11,364 nt of DNA from Kiritimatiellia bacterium (GTDB taxonomy: Bacteria > Verrucomicrobiota > Kiritimatiellia > SLAD01). Below the pieces are notes generated by a model. It was not told the origin of the DNA, made no database searches, and saw only the letters and a program-made list of their open reading frames with translations. Below are positions 1 to 6,583 of this stretch, in pieces (within the stretch, counting starts at the first letter, position 1; the number at the start of each line of letters is the position of its first letter). The stretch spans positions 1 through 11,364 of the forward strand of contig SKZA01000089.1 of the NCBI GenBank assembly GCA_007127595.1. Direction: 5' to 3'. Position numbers and translations under genes: made by a program.

Positions 1-861
1 ATTCCGCATGGCCACCCGACGGGCGCGTGTAAGGGTTTCGGGCGGGGTCGGCGGCTTATCCATCATCTTGTAATCGGGATGAAAAGCGGTGAAGTGGAGC
101 GGCACATCCGGCCCCAGCGCTTCCATGACCCAACGCGCGAGCTCGTCCACCTCTTCCTCGGAATCGTTCTCGCCCGGGATCAGCAAGGTCGTGATTTCAA
201 ACCAAACATCCGTTTCCTTCTTCAGATACACCAACGTTTCCTTCACGTTCTCGAGCAGCGCGCCGCACACCTCTTCATAAAACCGTTCCGTGAAGGCTTT
301 CAGATCGACATTGACGGCGTCCATATGACGGAAGAATTCGCGGCGCGGCTCGTCGTTGATGTAGCCGGCCGTCACCGCAACGGTCCTGATCCCCCGCTCG
401 CGACACGCTTGCGCAATATCGATCGCGTACTCCATGAAGATAACGGGATCGTTATATGTAAACGCCACACTGGAACAGCCAAGCTGCTCCGCCGCACGCG
501 CAATGGTTTCGGGCGACGCCTCATCCGCCAGCGTATCGATCTCTTTCGACTTGCTGATATCCCAGTTCTGGCAAAAACGGCAGGTGAGATTACAACCCGC
601 GGTCCCAAACGAGAGGATGGGTGGACCGGGCAGGAATTGATTGAGCGGTTTCTTTTCGATCGGATCGATGCAGAATCCGCTGGACCGGCCATACGTGGTT
701 AAGACGATTTCGTCGCCCTGCCGCATACGCACAAAACACGCTCCGCGCTGCCCTTCCGACAAGCGACACAAATTCGGACAGACGTTACACTGCACCCGGC
801 CGTTCGGGAGCTTTTCCCAATACTTGGTCGATACGACTGACGGATCGGAGATCATACTCAT
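1..861 (-). CDS. amrS: AmmeMemoRadiSam system radical SAM enzyme (AmrS-like), 3' end outside the window
   Basis: I translated the reverse complement: 287 codons are open from ATG at 861 to the window edge, so the C-terminus is missing (I would expect some tens of residues more). The radical SAM cluster motif is CNLTCRFC, Cys90/94/97, preceded by LSFGTAGC. The N-terminus has an additional Cys cluster, Cys25-x2-Cys28-x3-Cys32-x9-Cys42, followed by VR, which is typical of this PflA-like subfamily. Other conserved stretches are FTYNDP (134-139), VNVDLKAF (183-190) and HFTAFHPDYKM (256-266). The family is named for its frequent association with AMMECR1 and Memo proteins; its physiological reaction is not settled. 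Neither partner is seen here, but they could lie beyond position 1. Upstream of 861 an in-frame stop occurs at 897-895, so the start must be ATG 861 or ATG 855. No clear Shine-Dalgarno sequence precedes either one. Confidence 0.9.
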   Translation of the reverse strand, partial: MSMISDPSVVSTKYWEKLPNGRVQCNVCPNLCRLSEGQRGACFVRMRQGDEIVLTTYGRSSGFCIDPIEKKPLNQFLPGPPILSFGTAGCNLTCRFCQNWDISKSKEIDTLADEASPETIARAAEQLGCSSVAFTYNDPVIFMEYAIDIAQACRERGIRTVAVTAGYINDEPRREFFRHMDAVNVDLKAFTERFYEEVCGALLENVKETLVYLKKETDVWFEITTLLIPGENDSEEEVDELARWVMEALGPDVPLHFTAFHPDYKMMDKPPTPPETLTRARRVAMRN

Positions 862-900
862 CCATCGATAGTTTACGGCGTACGCGCAGGCTTTTCAACG

Positions 901-940
901 CCACCCGGCTGCGGGTGGTCCCGAAGCGGGACACACCCGC
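901..940. repeat. Strong palindrome with an alternative overlapping hairpin, upstream of amrS
   Basis: On the + strand GCGGGTGGTCCCG (911-923) pairs with CGGGACACACCCGC (927-940), giving a 13-bp stem with one bulged base and a 3-nt loop. The segment CGGGTGG (912-918) can instead pair with CCACCCG (901-907), a 7-bp stem with a 4-nt loop. The two hairpins share one arm and exclude each other. There is no T tract, so this looks like a REP-type palindrome rather than an intrinsic terminator. It lies 40 bp before the amrS start, so it could also sit in that gene's leader. Confidence 0.65.
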
Positions 941-1017
941 GCTCCGGAATGAATTCGCATTGGAGCGCGGCTGTGTGCGCAGCACCAGCCGCAGCAATCC
1001 CGGGATGCCTCGGCCCA

Positions 1018-1115
1018 CTCGACTTCGCTCAGGGCAGGCCCTCGCTCCTAAAGAACTGTCGGTGGCTGGCGGAGATGGAGATGTCTCGACTTCGCTTCGC
1101 TACGCTCGACATGAC
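1018..1115. repeat. Dispersed-type repeat with two copies of CTCGACTTCGCT
   Basis: CTCGACTTCGCT occurs at 1018-1029 and again at 1085-1096, 67 bp apart. The second copy continues into TCGCTACGCTCGACATGACA, which has partial dyad symmetry around TCGA. I recall that this sequence type is a common intergenic repeat in many environmental bacterial genomes, and that frames through it are often mis-called as proteins containing VERSEAKSRHL. The direct repeat itself is seen; the family assignment is recollection. Confidence 0.5.
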
Positions 1116-1262
1116 AACATCTTACTTTTATCCAGTTCTTGTCCACGAGCCAATCGGCGCCGGGCCGATAAAGGTCCTCGGCATGACCGTTTTCTATACT
1201 GTGTCCCCAACATCTCCCCCCGTCATCTCGAACAGAGACTCGCACATGTTCGTTCCCGATGA

Positions 1263-2948
1263 TTACCGGCCCGCCCCGTCTTCACACAAGCGGCGCAGAT
1301 CGGCGTGCAGGCGCACCGAACGGGTATCGTGAGGCGCGATTTCCACCCATTCCTCCAACACGTCGGCCGCCTCGCAAACGCGTTCCAGCCGAGCCAAACT
1401 CAGCGCCAGATTGTATCGCCCGGACGCATGCACCGGATTCAGCGCCACACATTGCTGAAAAGCGGCCGCCGCCGCCTCGTATCGCTCAAGCGTTGCCAGC
1501 GCGCTTCCCTTCGCGTGATACAAGTCCGCATTGCGGGGATCGATCAACAGCCCTTCCCTCGCCAAATGCAACGCGCGCTGCGCGTCGCCGTCCGCCAAAA
1601 CCTGTACCGATGCGTTGTAATGATCAACGGGCCGCAAATCGCGCACCTCAAAGGGCCATGCGATCAATGCCATACCCGGCAATAACCACAACAACCGCAG
1701 GGAACGGGCGCGCATCAACGACCATAGAACCGGCAACCCCGCCGCACCCAGCGCGCCCATCAGCGGCACGAAGGTCAATCGGTATCGTGCCGTAATGAAG
1801 AAGAGCACGACGGAGATCATGCCCGCCACAAGCACGAGTCGCGGGACCGTGGCGCGCCGGGCATAACAGAGTCCGATCCACCCCAACAACCCGAAGAATG
1901 CGAATCCCGGCCACACCGCCGATACAAAGACACGATCGATCAGACGCAACTGTTCGAGCTGTCGCAAGTCGTCCACATCGCGATGATTCCAAAACAAGGC
2001 CGCCTTCTTCACCGTCAGCGACAACGCCTGACCGGGGTGCTCCCGCCAGAACGCCCGCCCCTGCTCCGTCCACCACGCCGCGCTTTCCGCGCGCGAGAGG
2101 GAGCGCCCCACTTCCTGTTCGGCGGCACGATGCGCGTCCTCCAGCATGGCGCGCGCGGTCATACGAAAATCGCGCACACGCACGGGATAGCCGGTGGCGC
2201 GCTCATGGTTGCCCATGTAGAAATTGAAGCCGCCATGCGTCGTCAACAGCACAAACGCCCCTTCCGCCTTCGTATTATGCACCGCCACGGGAACCAGCGG
2301 CAGAGCAAACGCCATAACGAACAACGCCGCGCCTTTCCACGGCACTGACTCGCTCCGCACACCTTCAACCACGCGCCAAACGGCAAAGACAGCGGCAATC
2401 ATCAAGGCGCCGGCAAAGCCGAGCGCGGTCACTCCTGCAAACAGCCCCGCACCAGCACTTCGGCCGATTCCCTGCAAACGCGTGTTGTTCAAAACGAATA
2501 CCAACGCTGTCACGAGGAACACATTCAACGTGTTGGGCATGGTCAATGGCGCATAGGCAATGGCCAGAGGATACAGGGCGTACAGGCCCGCGGCGAGAAG
2601 CGCTGTAAGTGGGTGCGCGCCCCATTGACGGGCGAGAAGCACCATCAACAGCACCGTGAGGACTTCACAAACGATCCCAAGCACCGTGGGAACCGCGAGG
2701 CGATCTCCAAAAACGCGGTACCCGGCGCCGAGCACCCAGGGATAGAGCGGCATGTACTCGAACGAGCCGTCCGGCCAAATTTCACCGCCGGCGACGGCTT
2801 GCCCGGCCTCGTGATAGATGGTGCGATCGTGCGCGCCGGGTAACGGCTCATACAATGGCGAATCGGCAAAGACGCCGACGAACCACAGGCGCGTCATCAA
2901 CGCCATCACCGCGGCCGCCGACGTCGCTATGGCCCATACCGGTTTCAT
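1263..2948 (-). CDS. GT39/PMT-like multi-pass membrane glycosyltransferase with C-terminal TPR tail
   Basis: 561 aa from ATG 2948. The N-terminus is a hydrophobic anchor (about residues 4-27), followed by an acidic loop (ADSPLYEPLPGAHD, about 28-41) as expected for polyprenyl-phosphate-sugar-dependent GT-C enzymes. Further hydrophobic segments fall near 84-106, 114-133, 139-154, 165-191, 206-223, 341-362, 369-386, 390-409 and 418-432. GGFNFYMGNHERATGY (239-254) and ARYRLTFVPL (387-396) resemble conserved stretches in GT39-type proteins. Residues about 445-545 form TPR-like helices (ALHLAREGLLIDPRNADLYHAKGSAL onward), probably periplasmic. The donor and acceptor are unknown. The reading frame stays open upstream to 3215, but that part runs through a hairpin repeat and is unlikely to be translated. 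A GTG at 2972 preceded by AAGGGGG is an alternative start. The gene is divergent from mmsA and shows no functional link to it. Confidence 0.8.
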   Translation of the reverse strand: MKPVWAIATSAAAVMALMTRLWFVGVFADSPLYEPLPGAHDRTIYHEAGQAVAGGEIWPDGSFEYMPLYPWVLGAGYRVFGDRLAVPTVLGIVCEVLTVLLMVLLARQWGAHPLTALLAAGLYALYPLAIAYAPLTMPNTLNVFLVTALVFVLNNTRLQGIGRSAGAGLFAGVTALGFAGALMIAAVFAVWRVVEGVRSESVPWKGAALFVMAFALPLVPVAVHNTKAEGAFVLLTTHGGFNFYMGNHERATGYPVRVRDFRMTARAMLEDAHRAAEQEVGRSLSRAESAAWWTEQGRAFWREHPGQALSLTVKKAALFWNHRDVDDLRQLEQLRLIDRVFVSAVWPGFAFFGLLGWIGLCYARRATVPRLVLVAGMISVVLFFITARYRLTFVPLMGALGAAGLPVLWSLMRARSLRLLWLLPGMALIAWPFEVRDLRPVDHYNASVQVLADGDAQRALHLAREGLLIDPRNADLYHAKGSALATLERYEAAAAAFQQCVALNPVHASGRYNLALSLARLERVCEAADVLEEWVEIAPHDTRSVRLHADLRRLCEDGAGR

Positions 2949-3066
2949 CCTTGGGCTAGCATATCGCACCCGCCCCCTTCGCCAAGCGGGAAAACGAGGG
3001 GCGCGAGTATTGTGTTTCAAAAGGTCCTTGCAAATACTGATAAACGCTTGCGAACGGGCATTCCCT

Positions 3067-3139
3067 TGGAGGGACGGGCTCTGTCCCGTCCGAACATGGT
3101 CCCGATCACGAACAGGACGACACGGAGGTCGTCCCTCCA
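3067..3139. repeat. Paired-hairpin element with 10-bp terminal inverted repeats
   Basis: TGGAGGGACG (3067-3076) is exactly inverted as CGTCCCTCCA (3130-3139). Nested inside are two perfect 7-bp hairpins, each with a 6-nt loop: GGACGGG/CCCGTCC (3072-3091) and GGACGAC/GTCGTCC (3115-3134). The architecture (outer inverted repeat plus two inner hairpins, about 75 bp) matches the element at 10795-10874 although the sequences differ. It is probably a REP/MITE-like non-autonomous repeat. No transposase is present in the window. Confidence 0.7.
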
Positions 3140-3201
3140 GATTGGCGCGCATGCGCCTTTGGGAGGACTCCGACCGCTCCATCGGGGCTTCTCCCAAGTC
3201 C

Positions 3202-3231
3202 TTGACAGGGAACACCCCGAGGTCTTACAGT
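3202..3231 (+). promoter_or_regulatory. Candidate sigma70-type promoter for mmsA
   Basis: A perfect TTGACA -35 box (3202-3207) is followed after 18 bp by TACAGT (3226-3231; 4 of 6 with TATAAT, including the key A2 and T6). The predicted transcript start is near 3238, leaving a leader of about 106 nt before the mmsA ATG. It is the best -35/-10 pair I found upstream of the catabolic genes and may drive the whole mmsA-dihydropyrimidinase run. Confidence 0.5.
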
Positions 3232-3343
3232 GGAACATTGGCGCGGGCCGCATTTTCGCGCGGCGACGGGCCTCTGTCGAGCCGCGTGCAACGCGCTCAA
3301 CCGGCAAAATCAGTACGCAACGGAAGATAAGAAGGAGTGGGTC

Positions 3344-4855
3344 ATGGTCACAGCAACCGCAACGGAATTAACACCTTGTCCGAATTTCATTAACGGCGAA
3401 TGGTCGACGCCGGACGTCAGCGAATTCAACCCCGTCTATAACCCCTCCACCGGCGAGAAGATCGCCGAGGCCCCCATGAGCGGGCCCGATATCGTCGATC
3501 AGGCCGTGCAAGCCGCCGCCAACGCCTTTGAAGGCTGGTGGCAGACACCCCCGGTCGAACGTATCCGTATCCTTTTCCGTTATAAGATGCTCCTGGAAGA
3601 TGCTTTCGAGGAACTGGCCGCACTGGTGACGCGCGAGCACGGAAAGACGCTTCAAGAAGCGCGCGGCGACGTGCGGCGCGGCATTGAAGTCGTCGAATAC
3701 GCCTGCGCCATCACCGAACTGCTCAAAGGCGAATGCCTCGAAAACGTCGCGCGCGGAATCGATTGCGAGATGCAGCGTCAACCTGTCGGCATCTGCGCCG
3801 GCATCTGCCCCTACAACTTCCCGGCCCTGGTACCGATGTGGATGTACCCGCTCGCCATCGCCTGCGGCAACACCTTCATCCTGAAGCCCAGCGAAAAAGT
3901 GCCGCTGACAAGTGTGCGCCTGATCCAATTACTGGAACAGGCCGGCCTGCCGAAAGGCGTGCTGAACATCGTGCACGGCGGCCGCGAGTGCGTGGACGCG
4001 ATTCTCACGCACCCGCAGATCAATGCCATTTCCTTTGTCGGCTCCTCGCCGGTGGCGAAGTACATCTTCGAGAAGGGCACACAACACGGAAAACGCGTAC
4101 AGGCCGCGGGCGGCGCGAAGAATTTCGTGGTCGTCATGCCCGACGCGGAAATTCCCAAAGCCGTCGACGGCATGGTCGATTCCGCGTTCGGTTGCGCGGG
4201 CCAGCGTTGTATGGCCGGCTCCACCACGATCACCGTCGGCAAAGCCGCCGATCTGTTTCTGCCGGAGATGGCCGAAGCCGCCCGTTCCATCAAGGTCGGC
4301 CCGACGGATCGCACGCCGGGCGGACAAATGGGCGCCGTCATTTCACCCGATCATCTGAACCGGGTGCGCGGCCTCATCGACAAGGGCAAGGAAGAAGGCG
4401 CCGACCTGCTCGTGGACGGACGCTCCGTGAAAGTCGACGACTACCCGAACGGCTTCTATCTCGGCCCGACGATCATTGACAAGGTGCAACCCGAGATGAC
4501 CGTGCACAAGGAAGAGTTGTTCGGCCCCGTGTTGAACGTCATTCGCGCGGGCGACCTCGAGCAGGCCTTGCAGATCGCCAACGCGTGTTCTTTCGGCAAC
4601 GGCTGCTGCATCTACACCCGTTCCGGCCAGGTGGCCCGTGAATTCAAGCACCGCGTCAAGGCCGGTATGATCGGTATCAACGTCGGCATCCCGGCGCCGC
4701 TGGCGTATTTCCCGTTCAGCGGCTGGGACTATTCGTTCTTCGGCGACCTCCATATTCAGGGCCGCGAAGCGATTTACTTTTATACCCGCGCCAAAGTCAC
4801 CACGACCCGCTGGTTCCACCACGCGGAAGGCGACATCTGGCATAAGGACGAGTAG
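3344..4855 (+). CDS. mmsA: CoA-acylating methylmalonate/malonate-semialdehyde dehydrogenase
   Basis: 503 aa, the usual length for this aldehyde dehydrogenase family. It oxidises methylmalonate semialdehyde (and malonate semialdehyde) with NAD+ and CoA, with loss of CO2, to propionyl-CoA (or acetyl-CoA). The catalytic Cys is C289 in FGCAGQRCMA, with the adjacent Arg288 typical of the family. Other landmarks are CPYNFP with Asn158 (155-160), the NAD-binding ILKPSE Lys181, and Arg111/112 in DVRRGIEVVE, one of which should match the second carboxylate-binding arginine. The general-base Glu of ordinary aldehyde dehydrogenases is replaced by QAAGGAKN (253-260), as in true MmsA/IolA enzymes. The C-terminal FPFSGWDYSFFGD is a variant of the usual GWK/D-SFFGD. 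The start is ATG 3344, because AAGGAG (3332-3337) lies 6 nt upstream; the in-frame extension to 3230 would run over the predicted transcription start. Dihydropyrimidinase and the methylcitrate genes follow. Confidence 0.93.
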   Translation: MVTATATELTPCPNFINGEWSTPDVSEFNPVYNPSTGEKIAEAPMSGPDIVDQAVQAAANAFEGWWQTPPVERIRILFRYKMLLEDAFEELAALVTREHGKTLQEARGDVRRGIEVVEYACAITELLKGECLENVARGIDCEMQRQPVGICAGICPYNFPALVPMWMYPLAIACGNTFILKPSEKVPLTSVRLIQLLEQAGLPKGVLNIVHGGRECVDAILTHPQINAISFVGSSPVAKYIFEKGTQHGKRVQAAGGAKNFVVVMPDAEIPKAVDGMVDSAFGCAGQRCMAGSTTITVGKAADLFLPEMAEAARSIKVGPTDRTPGGQMGAVISPDHLNRVRGLIDKGKEEGADLLVDGRSVKVDDYPNGFYLGPTIIDKVQPEMTVHKEELFGPVLNVIRAGDLEQALQIANACSFGNGCCIYTRSGQVAREFKHRVKAGMIGINVGIPAPLAYFPFSGWDYSFFGDLHIQGREAIYFYTRAKVTTTRWFHHAEGDIWHKDE

Positions 4856-4860
4856 GAGAA

Positions 4861-4889
4861 GGGTTCAGGGTTCAGGGTTCAGGGTTCAG
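4861..4889. repeat. Tandem repeat, four copies of GGGTTCA
   Basis: Four perfect back-to-back 7-bp units (4861-4888) begin 5 bp after the mmsA stop codon, followed by one more G. A single GGGTTCAG also occurs at 8597-8604 right at the prpC stop codon, and both copies are followed by AACATCGAACA-type sequence. The two sites therefore belong to one repeat family. Confidence 0.85.
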
Positions 4890-4898
4890 AAGGAAGAA

Positions 4899-4976
4899 AC
4901 GTCCAACATCGAACACTGAACGCTGAACATCGAAGGTTCATAATTCAACGTTGGATGTTCGATGTTCAACGTTCAA
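4899..4976. repeat. Inverted repeat family AACATCGAACA in the mmsA-dihydropyrimidinase gap
   Basis: AACATCGAACA (4905-4915) recurs inverted as TGTTCGATGTT (4956-4966), with a partial third copy AACATCGAA at 4926-4934. The right half is bounded by AACGTTG/CAACGTT. The transcript could fold into a long imperfect hairpin between two co-directional genes. There is no T tract, so a processing or stability element, or simply a dispersed repeat, is likelier than a terminator. Confidence 0.65.
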
Positions 4977-4994
4977 GACAGCAAGGAGCGCACC

Positions 4995-6380
4995 ATGAGT
5001 CTACTCATCAAAAACGGCGAAATCGTGACCGCCAGCGAACGGTACGTTGCGGACATCTATTGCGACAACGACACCATCAGCAAGATCGGTCAAGACCTCG
5101 AAACGCCCAAGGGCGCGAAGGTCATCGATGCCAAAGGCAAATACGTCTTCCCGGGCTTCATCGATCCGCATGTGCATATCTATCTCCCCTTCATGGGCAC
5201 GTACGCGAAGGACACGTACGAAACCGGCAGCAAAGCCGCGTTGATGGGCGGCACAACGACGCTGATCGAAATGCTGTGCCCGAGCAAGAACGACGACCTG
5301 CTGGAGTCGTTCGAACTCTGGAAGAGCAAAGGTGAAGGACACAGCGCCTGCGACTACACCTTTCACATGGGCGTGCCCCGATTCGACGACAAGGCCAAGG
5401 ATCAACTGGGCGAGGTCATCGACGCCGGCATCACCTCCTTCAAGTTCTTCCTCGCGTACAAGGGCGTGTTCGACCTGTCCGACGAAGAGCTGTATCATGC
5501 GCTTTGCTTCGCCAAAGAACGCGGGGTGATCGGTACCGCCCATTGCGAGAACGCGGACCTCGTGCTCGAATTACAGAAGAAGCTGATCTCGGAAGGCAAA
5601 ACCGGACCGGAATGGCATTATCACAGCCGTCCGCCCTATGTGGAAGCGGCCGGCACGTCGAAATTCCTGACCTTCGCACAAGCCACCGGCGCCGCCGCCT
5701 ACATCGTCCACTTGAGCTGCAACGAGGCGCTGCATCAGGTCATGCGGGCTCGATACGCAGGTACCCGCGCCTTTGTGGAAATCGTCATTCCTTATCTCAC
5801 GGTGGATATGTCGTATGCGGAACTGCCGGACTTCGAAGGCGCCAAGTACGTCATGTCCCCGCCCCTTCGACACAAGAGCAATCAAGAGCTGTTCTGGAAC
5901 GGACTGCGGCAGGGCTTCGTTCATACCGTGGCCACGGACCATGCGCCGTTCGATTTCGTGGACCAGAAGACGAAGATGGGCAAAGACGATTTTACCAAGA
6001 TCCCGAACGGGATCCCGTCGATCGAGGAACGCGTGAAGTTGCTGTATTCGCATGGGGTTGCTGAAGGCAAGATCGACCTGCATACCTTTGTCGATTGTGC
6101 CAGCACGCAGGCGGCGAAGATCTTCGGACTCTTCCCGCGCAAGGGCACGATTCAACTCGGGTCGGACGCCGACCTCGTGATCTACGACCCGGATTATGAA
6201 GGGGTCATTTCACAAAAGACGCATTCTATGAATGTGGATTACAGCGCGTTCGAGGGATGGAAGATCAAGGGGCGGCCGGAAACGGTCACCGTACGTGGGG
6301 CACTGGCCGTCGAGAACGGGAAGTTCGTCGGCAAGAAAGGCCACGGTCAACTGCTCAAACGCGAACCGAACCACTTTTAG
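4995..6380 (+). CDS. Dihydropyrimidinase (D-hydantoinase family)
   Basis: 461 aa cyclic amidohydrolase with an alpha/beta-barrel, cytoplasmic. It hydrolyses 5,6-dihydrouracil or dihydrothymine to N-carbamoyl-beta-amino acids. All binuclear-zinc ligands are visible: HxH at His59/His61 (DPHVHIYLPF), the Lys150 expected to be carboxylated (SFKFFLAYKG), His183 (AHCEN), His239 (VHLS) and Asp315 (ATDHAPF). The spacing from Lys150 through Asp315 is the same as I recall for Bacillus D-hydantoinase. GSDADLVIYDP near residues 390-400 is the usual C-terminal sandwich-domain motif. The start is ATG 4995 with AAGGAG at 4983-4988; the upstream in-frame ATG at 4962 lies inside a repeat. It follows mmsA by 139 bp, which supports pyrimidine catabolism. 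A hydantoinase of broader specificity cannot be excluded from sequence alone. Confidence 0.9.
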   Translation: MSLLIKNGEIVTASERYVADIYCDNDTISKIGQDLETPKGAKVIDAKGKYVFPGFIDPHVHIYLPFMGTYAKDTYETGSKAALMGGTTTLIEMLCPSKNDDLLESFELWKSKGEGHSACDYTFHMGVPRFDDKAKDQLGEVIDAGITSFKFFLAYKGVFDLSDEELYHALCFAKERGVIGTAHCENADLVLELQKKLISEGKTGPEWHYHSRPPYVEAAGTSKFLTFAQATGAAAYIVHLSCNEALHQVMRARYAGTRAFVEIVIPYLTVDMSYAELPDFEGAKYVMSPPLRHKSNQELFWNGLRQGFVHTVATDHAPFDFVDQKTKMGKDDFTKIPNGIPSIEERVKLLYSHGVAEGKIDLHTFVDCASTQAAKIFGLFPRKGTIQLGSDADLVIYDPDYEGVISQKTHSMNVDYSAFEGWKIKGRPETVTVRGALAVENGKFVGKKGHGQLLKREPNHF

Positions 6381-6583
6381 GAAGATTTGAACAGAAGACC
6401 GCAAAGAGCGCCAAGAAGAGAAGTTTTCCAATGATTGGAAAATATCGCTCAAAAGTTTCCAATGATTGGAAAAATCTGCCCAAAATCTTCCAATGATTGG
6501 AAAATCGGGGTGATTTCACTTCCAACGATTGGAAACGCTCCGATCCGATCTTTGCGAGTTTCTGTTCAGGAAACAGTATATCC
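6381..6583. other. 203-bp gap upstream of prpB holding repeat and palindrome array
   Basis: The gap contains a purine-rich stretch (6386-6422) of a type I recall as common intergenic filler (GAACAGAAGACCGCAAAGAG and onward). It then holds four TTCCAATGATTGGAA palindromes (6426-6534). The ribosome binding site of prpB follows (AGGAAA, 6568-6573). The segment 6388-6568 is bounded by the 9-bp inverted repeat TGAACAGAA/TTCTGTTCA. I see no gene in it; frames through the palindromes encode only repeated SNDWK-like peptides. Confidence 0.65.
6424..6534. promoter_or_regulatory. Four phased 15-bp palindromes, possible operator array for prpB
   Basis: TTCCAATGATTGGAA occurs exactly at 6426-6440, 6457-6471 and 6488-6502, and with one change (TTCCAACGATTGGAA) at 6520-6534. 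Centres are 31, 31 and 32 bp apart, close to three turns of B-DNA, so all four would face the same side of the helix. Copy 1 is a perfect 19-bp palindrome (6424-6442). The first two 31-bp units are also partly alike between palindromes, as if the unit was tandemly duplicated. They lie 50-160 bp before the prpB start. This fits a cooperative dimeric regulator binding site, but a dispersed genomic palindrome family is the main alternative. Confidence 0.6.

Larger units (their letters stand above)
862..1262. other. 401-bp intergenic mosaic of short repeats, no gene seen
   Basis: This lies between two minus-strand genes and holds no convincing reading frame. The short open frames here are spurious: one reads through a CTCGACTTCGCT-type repeat in a low-complexity peptide frame (HVERSEAKSRHL). 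Visible structure is a strong hairpin near amrS (901-940) and two copies of CTCGACTTCGCT (1018 and 1085). The stretch 1116-1262 contains nothing I recognise. No T-rich terminator is evident after the glycosyltransferase stop. Confidence 0.6.
2949..3343. other. 395-bp divergent intergenic region
   Basis: This lies between the glycosyltransferase (-) and mmsA (+). It contains a 73-bp paired-hairpin element (3067-3139), a small hairpin GGCGC/GCGCC at 3144-3157 followed by TTT, and a sigma70-like promoter for mmsA (3202-3231). The remaining approximately 110-nt mmsA leader (about 3238-3343) has only weak GC-rich dyads. I see no small gene in it. Confidence 0.6.

Noticed and set aside
1048..1245. 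A 65-codon minus-strand frame containing HVERSEAKSRHL
   Set aside because: This peptide comes from a common intergenic repeat; no coding signature or ribosome site supports a gene.
3144..3160. Intrinsic terminator (GGCGC/GCGCC hairpin followed by TTT)
   Set aside because: The stem is only 5 bp, the T run is 3 nt, and no upstream + strand gene ends there.
2949..3215. 89-codon N-terminal extension of the glycosyltransferase
   Set aside because: It reads through the paired-hairpin repeat and ends before the natural membrane-anchor start.
3230..3343. N-terminal extension of mmsA from ATG 3230
   Set aside because: It would place the start before or at the predicted transcription start, has no ribosome site, and family homology begins after 3344, where AAGGAG is well placed.
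4955..5335. A 126-codon + frame overlapping the start of dihydropyrimidinase
   Set aside because: It is out of frame with the conserved enzyme and its sequence is low-complexity and Arg/Gln/His-rich.
6424..6534. CRISPR array
   Set aside because: The repeat is only 15 bp, the spacers are 16-17 bp and partly similar to each other, and no cas gene is present.
6497..6583. N-terminal extension of prpB from ATG 6497
   Set aside because: That ATG lies inside a palindromic repeat and the extra 29 residues are repeat-derived; ATG 6584 has a ribosome site and matches the family start.
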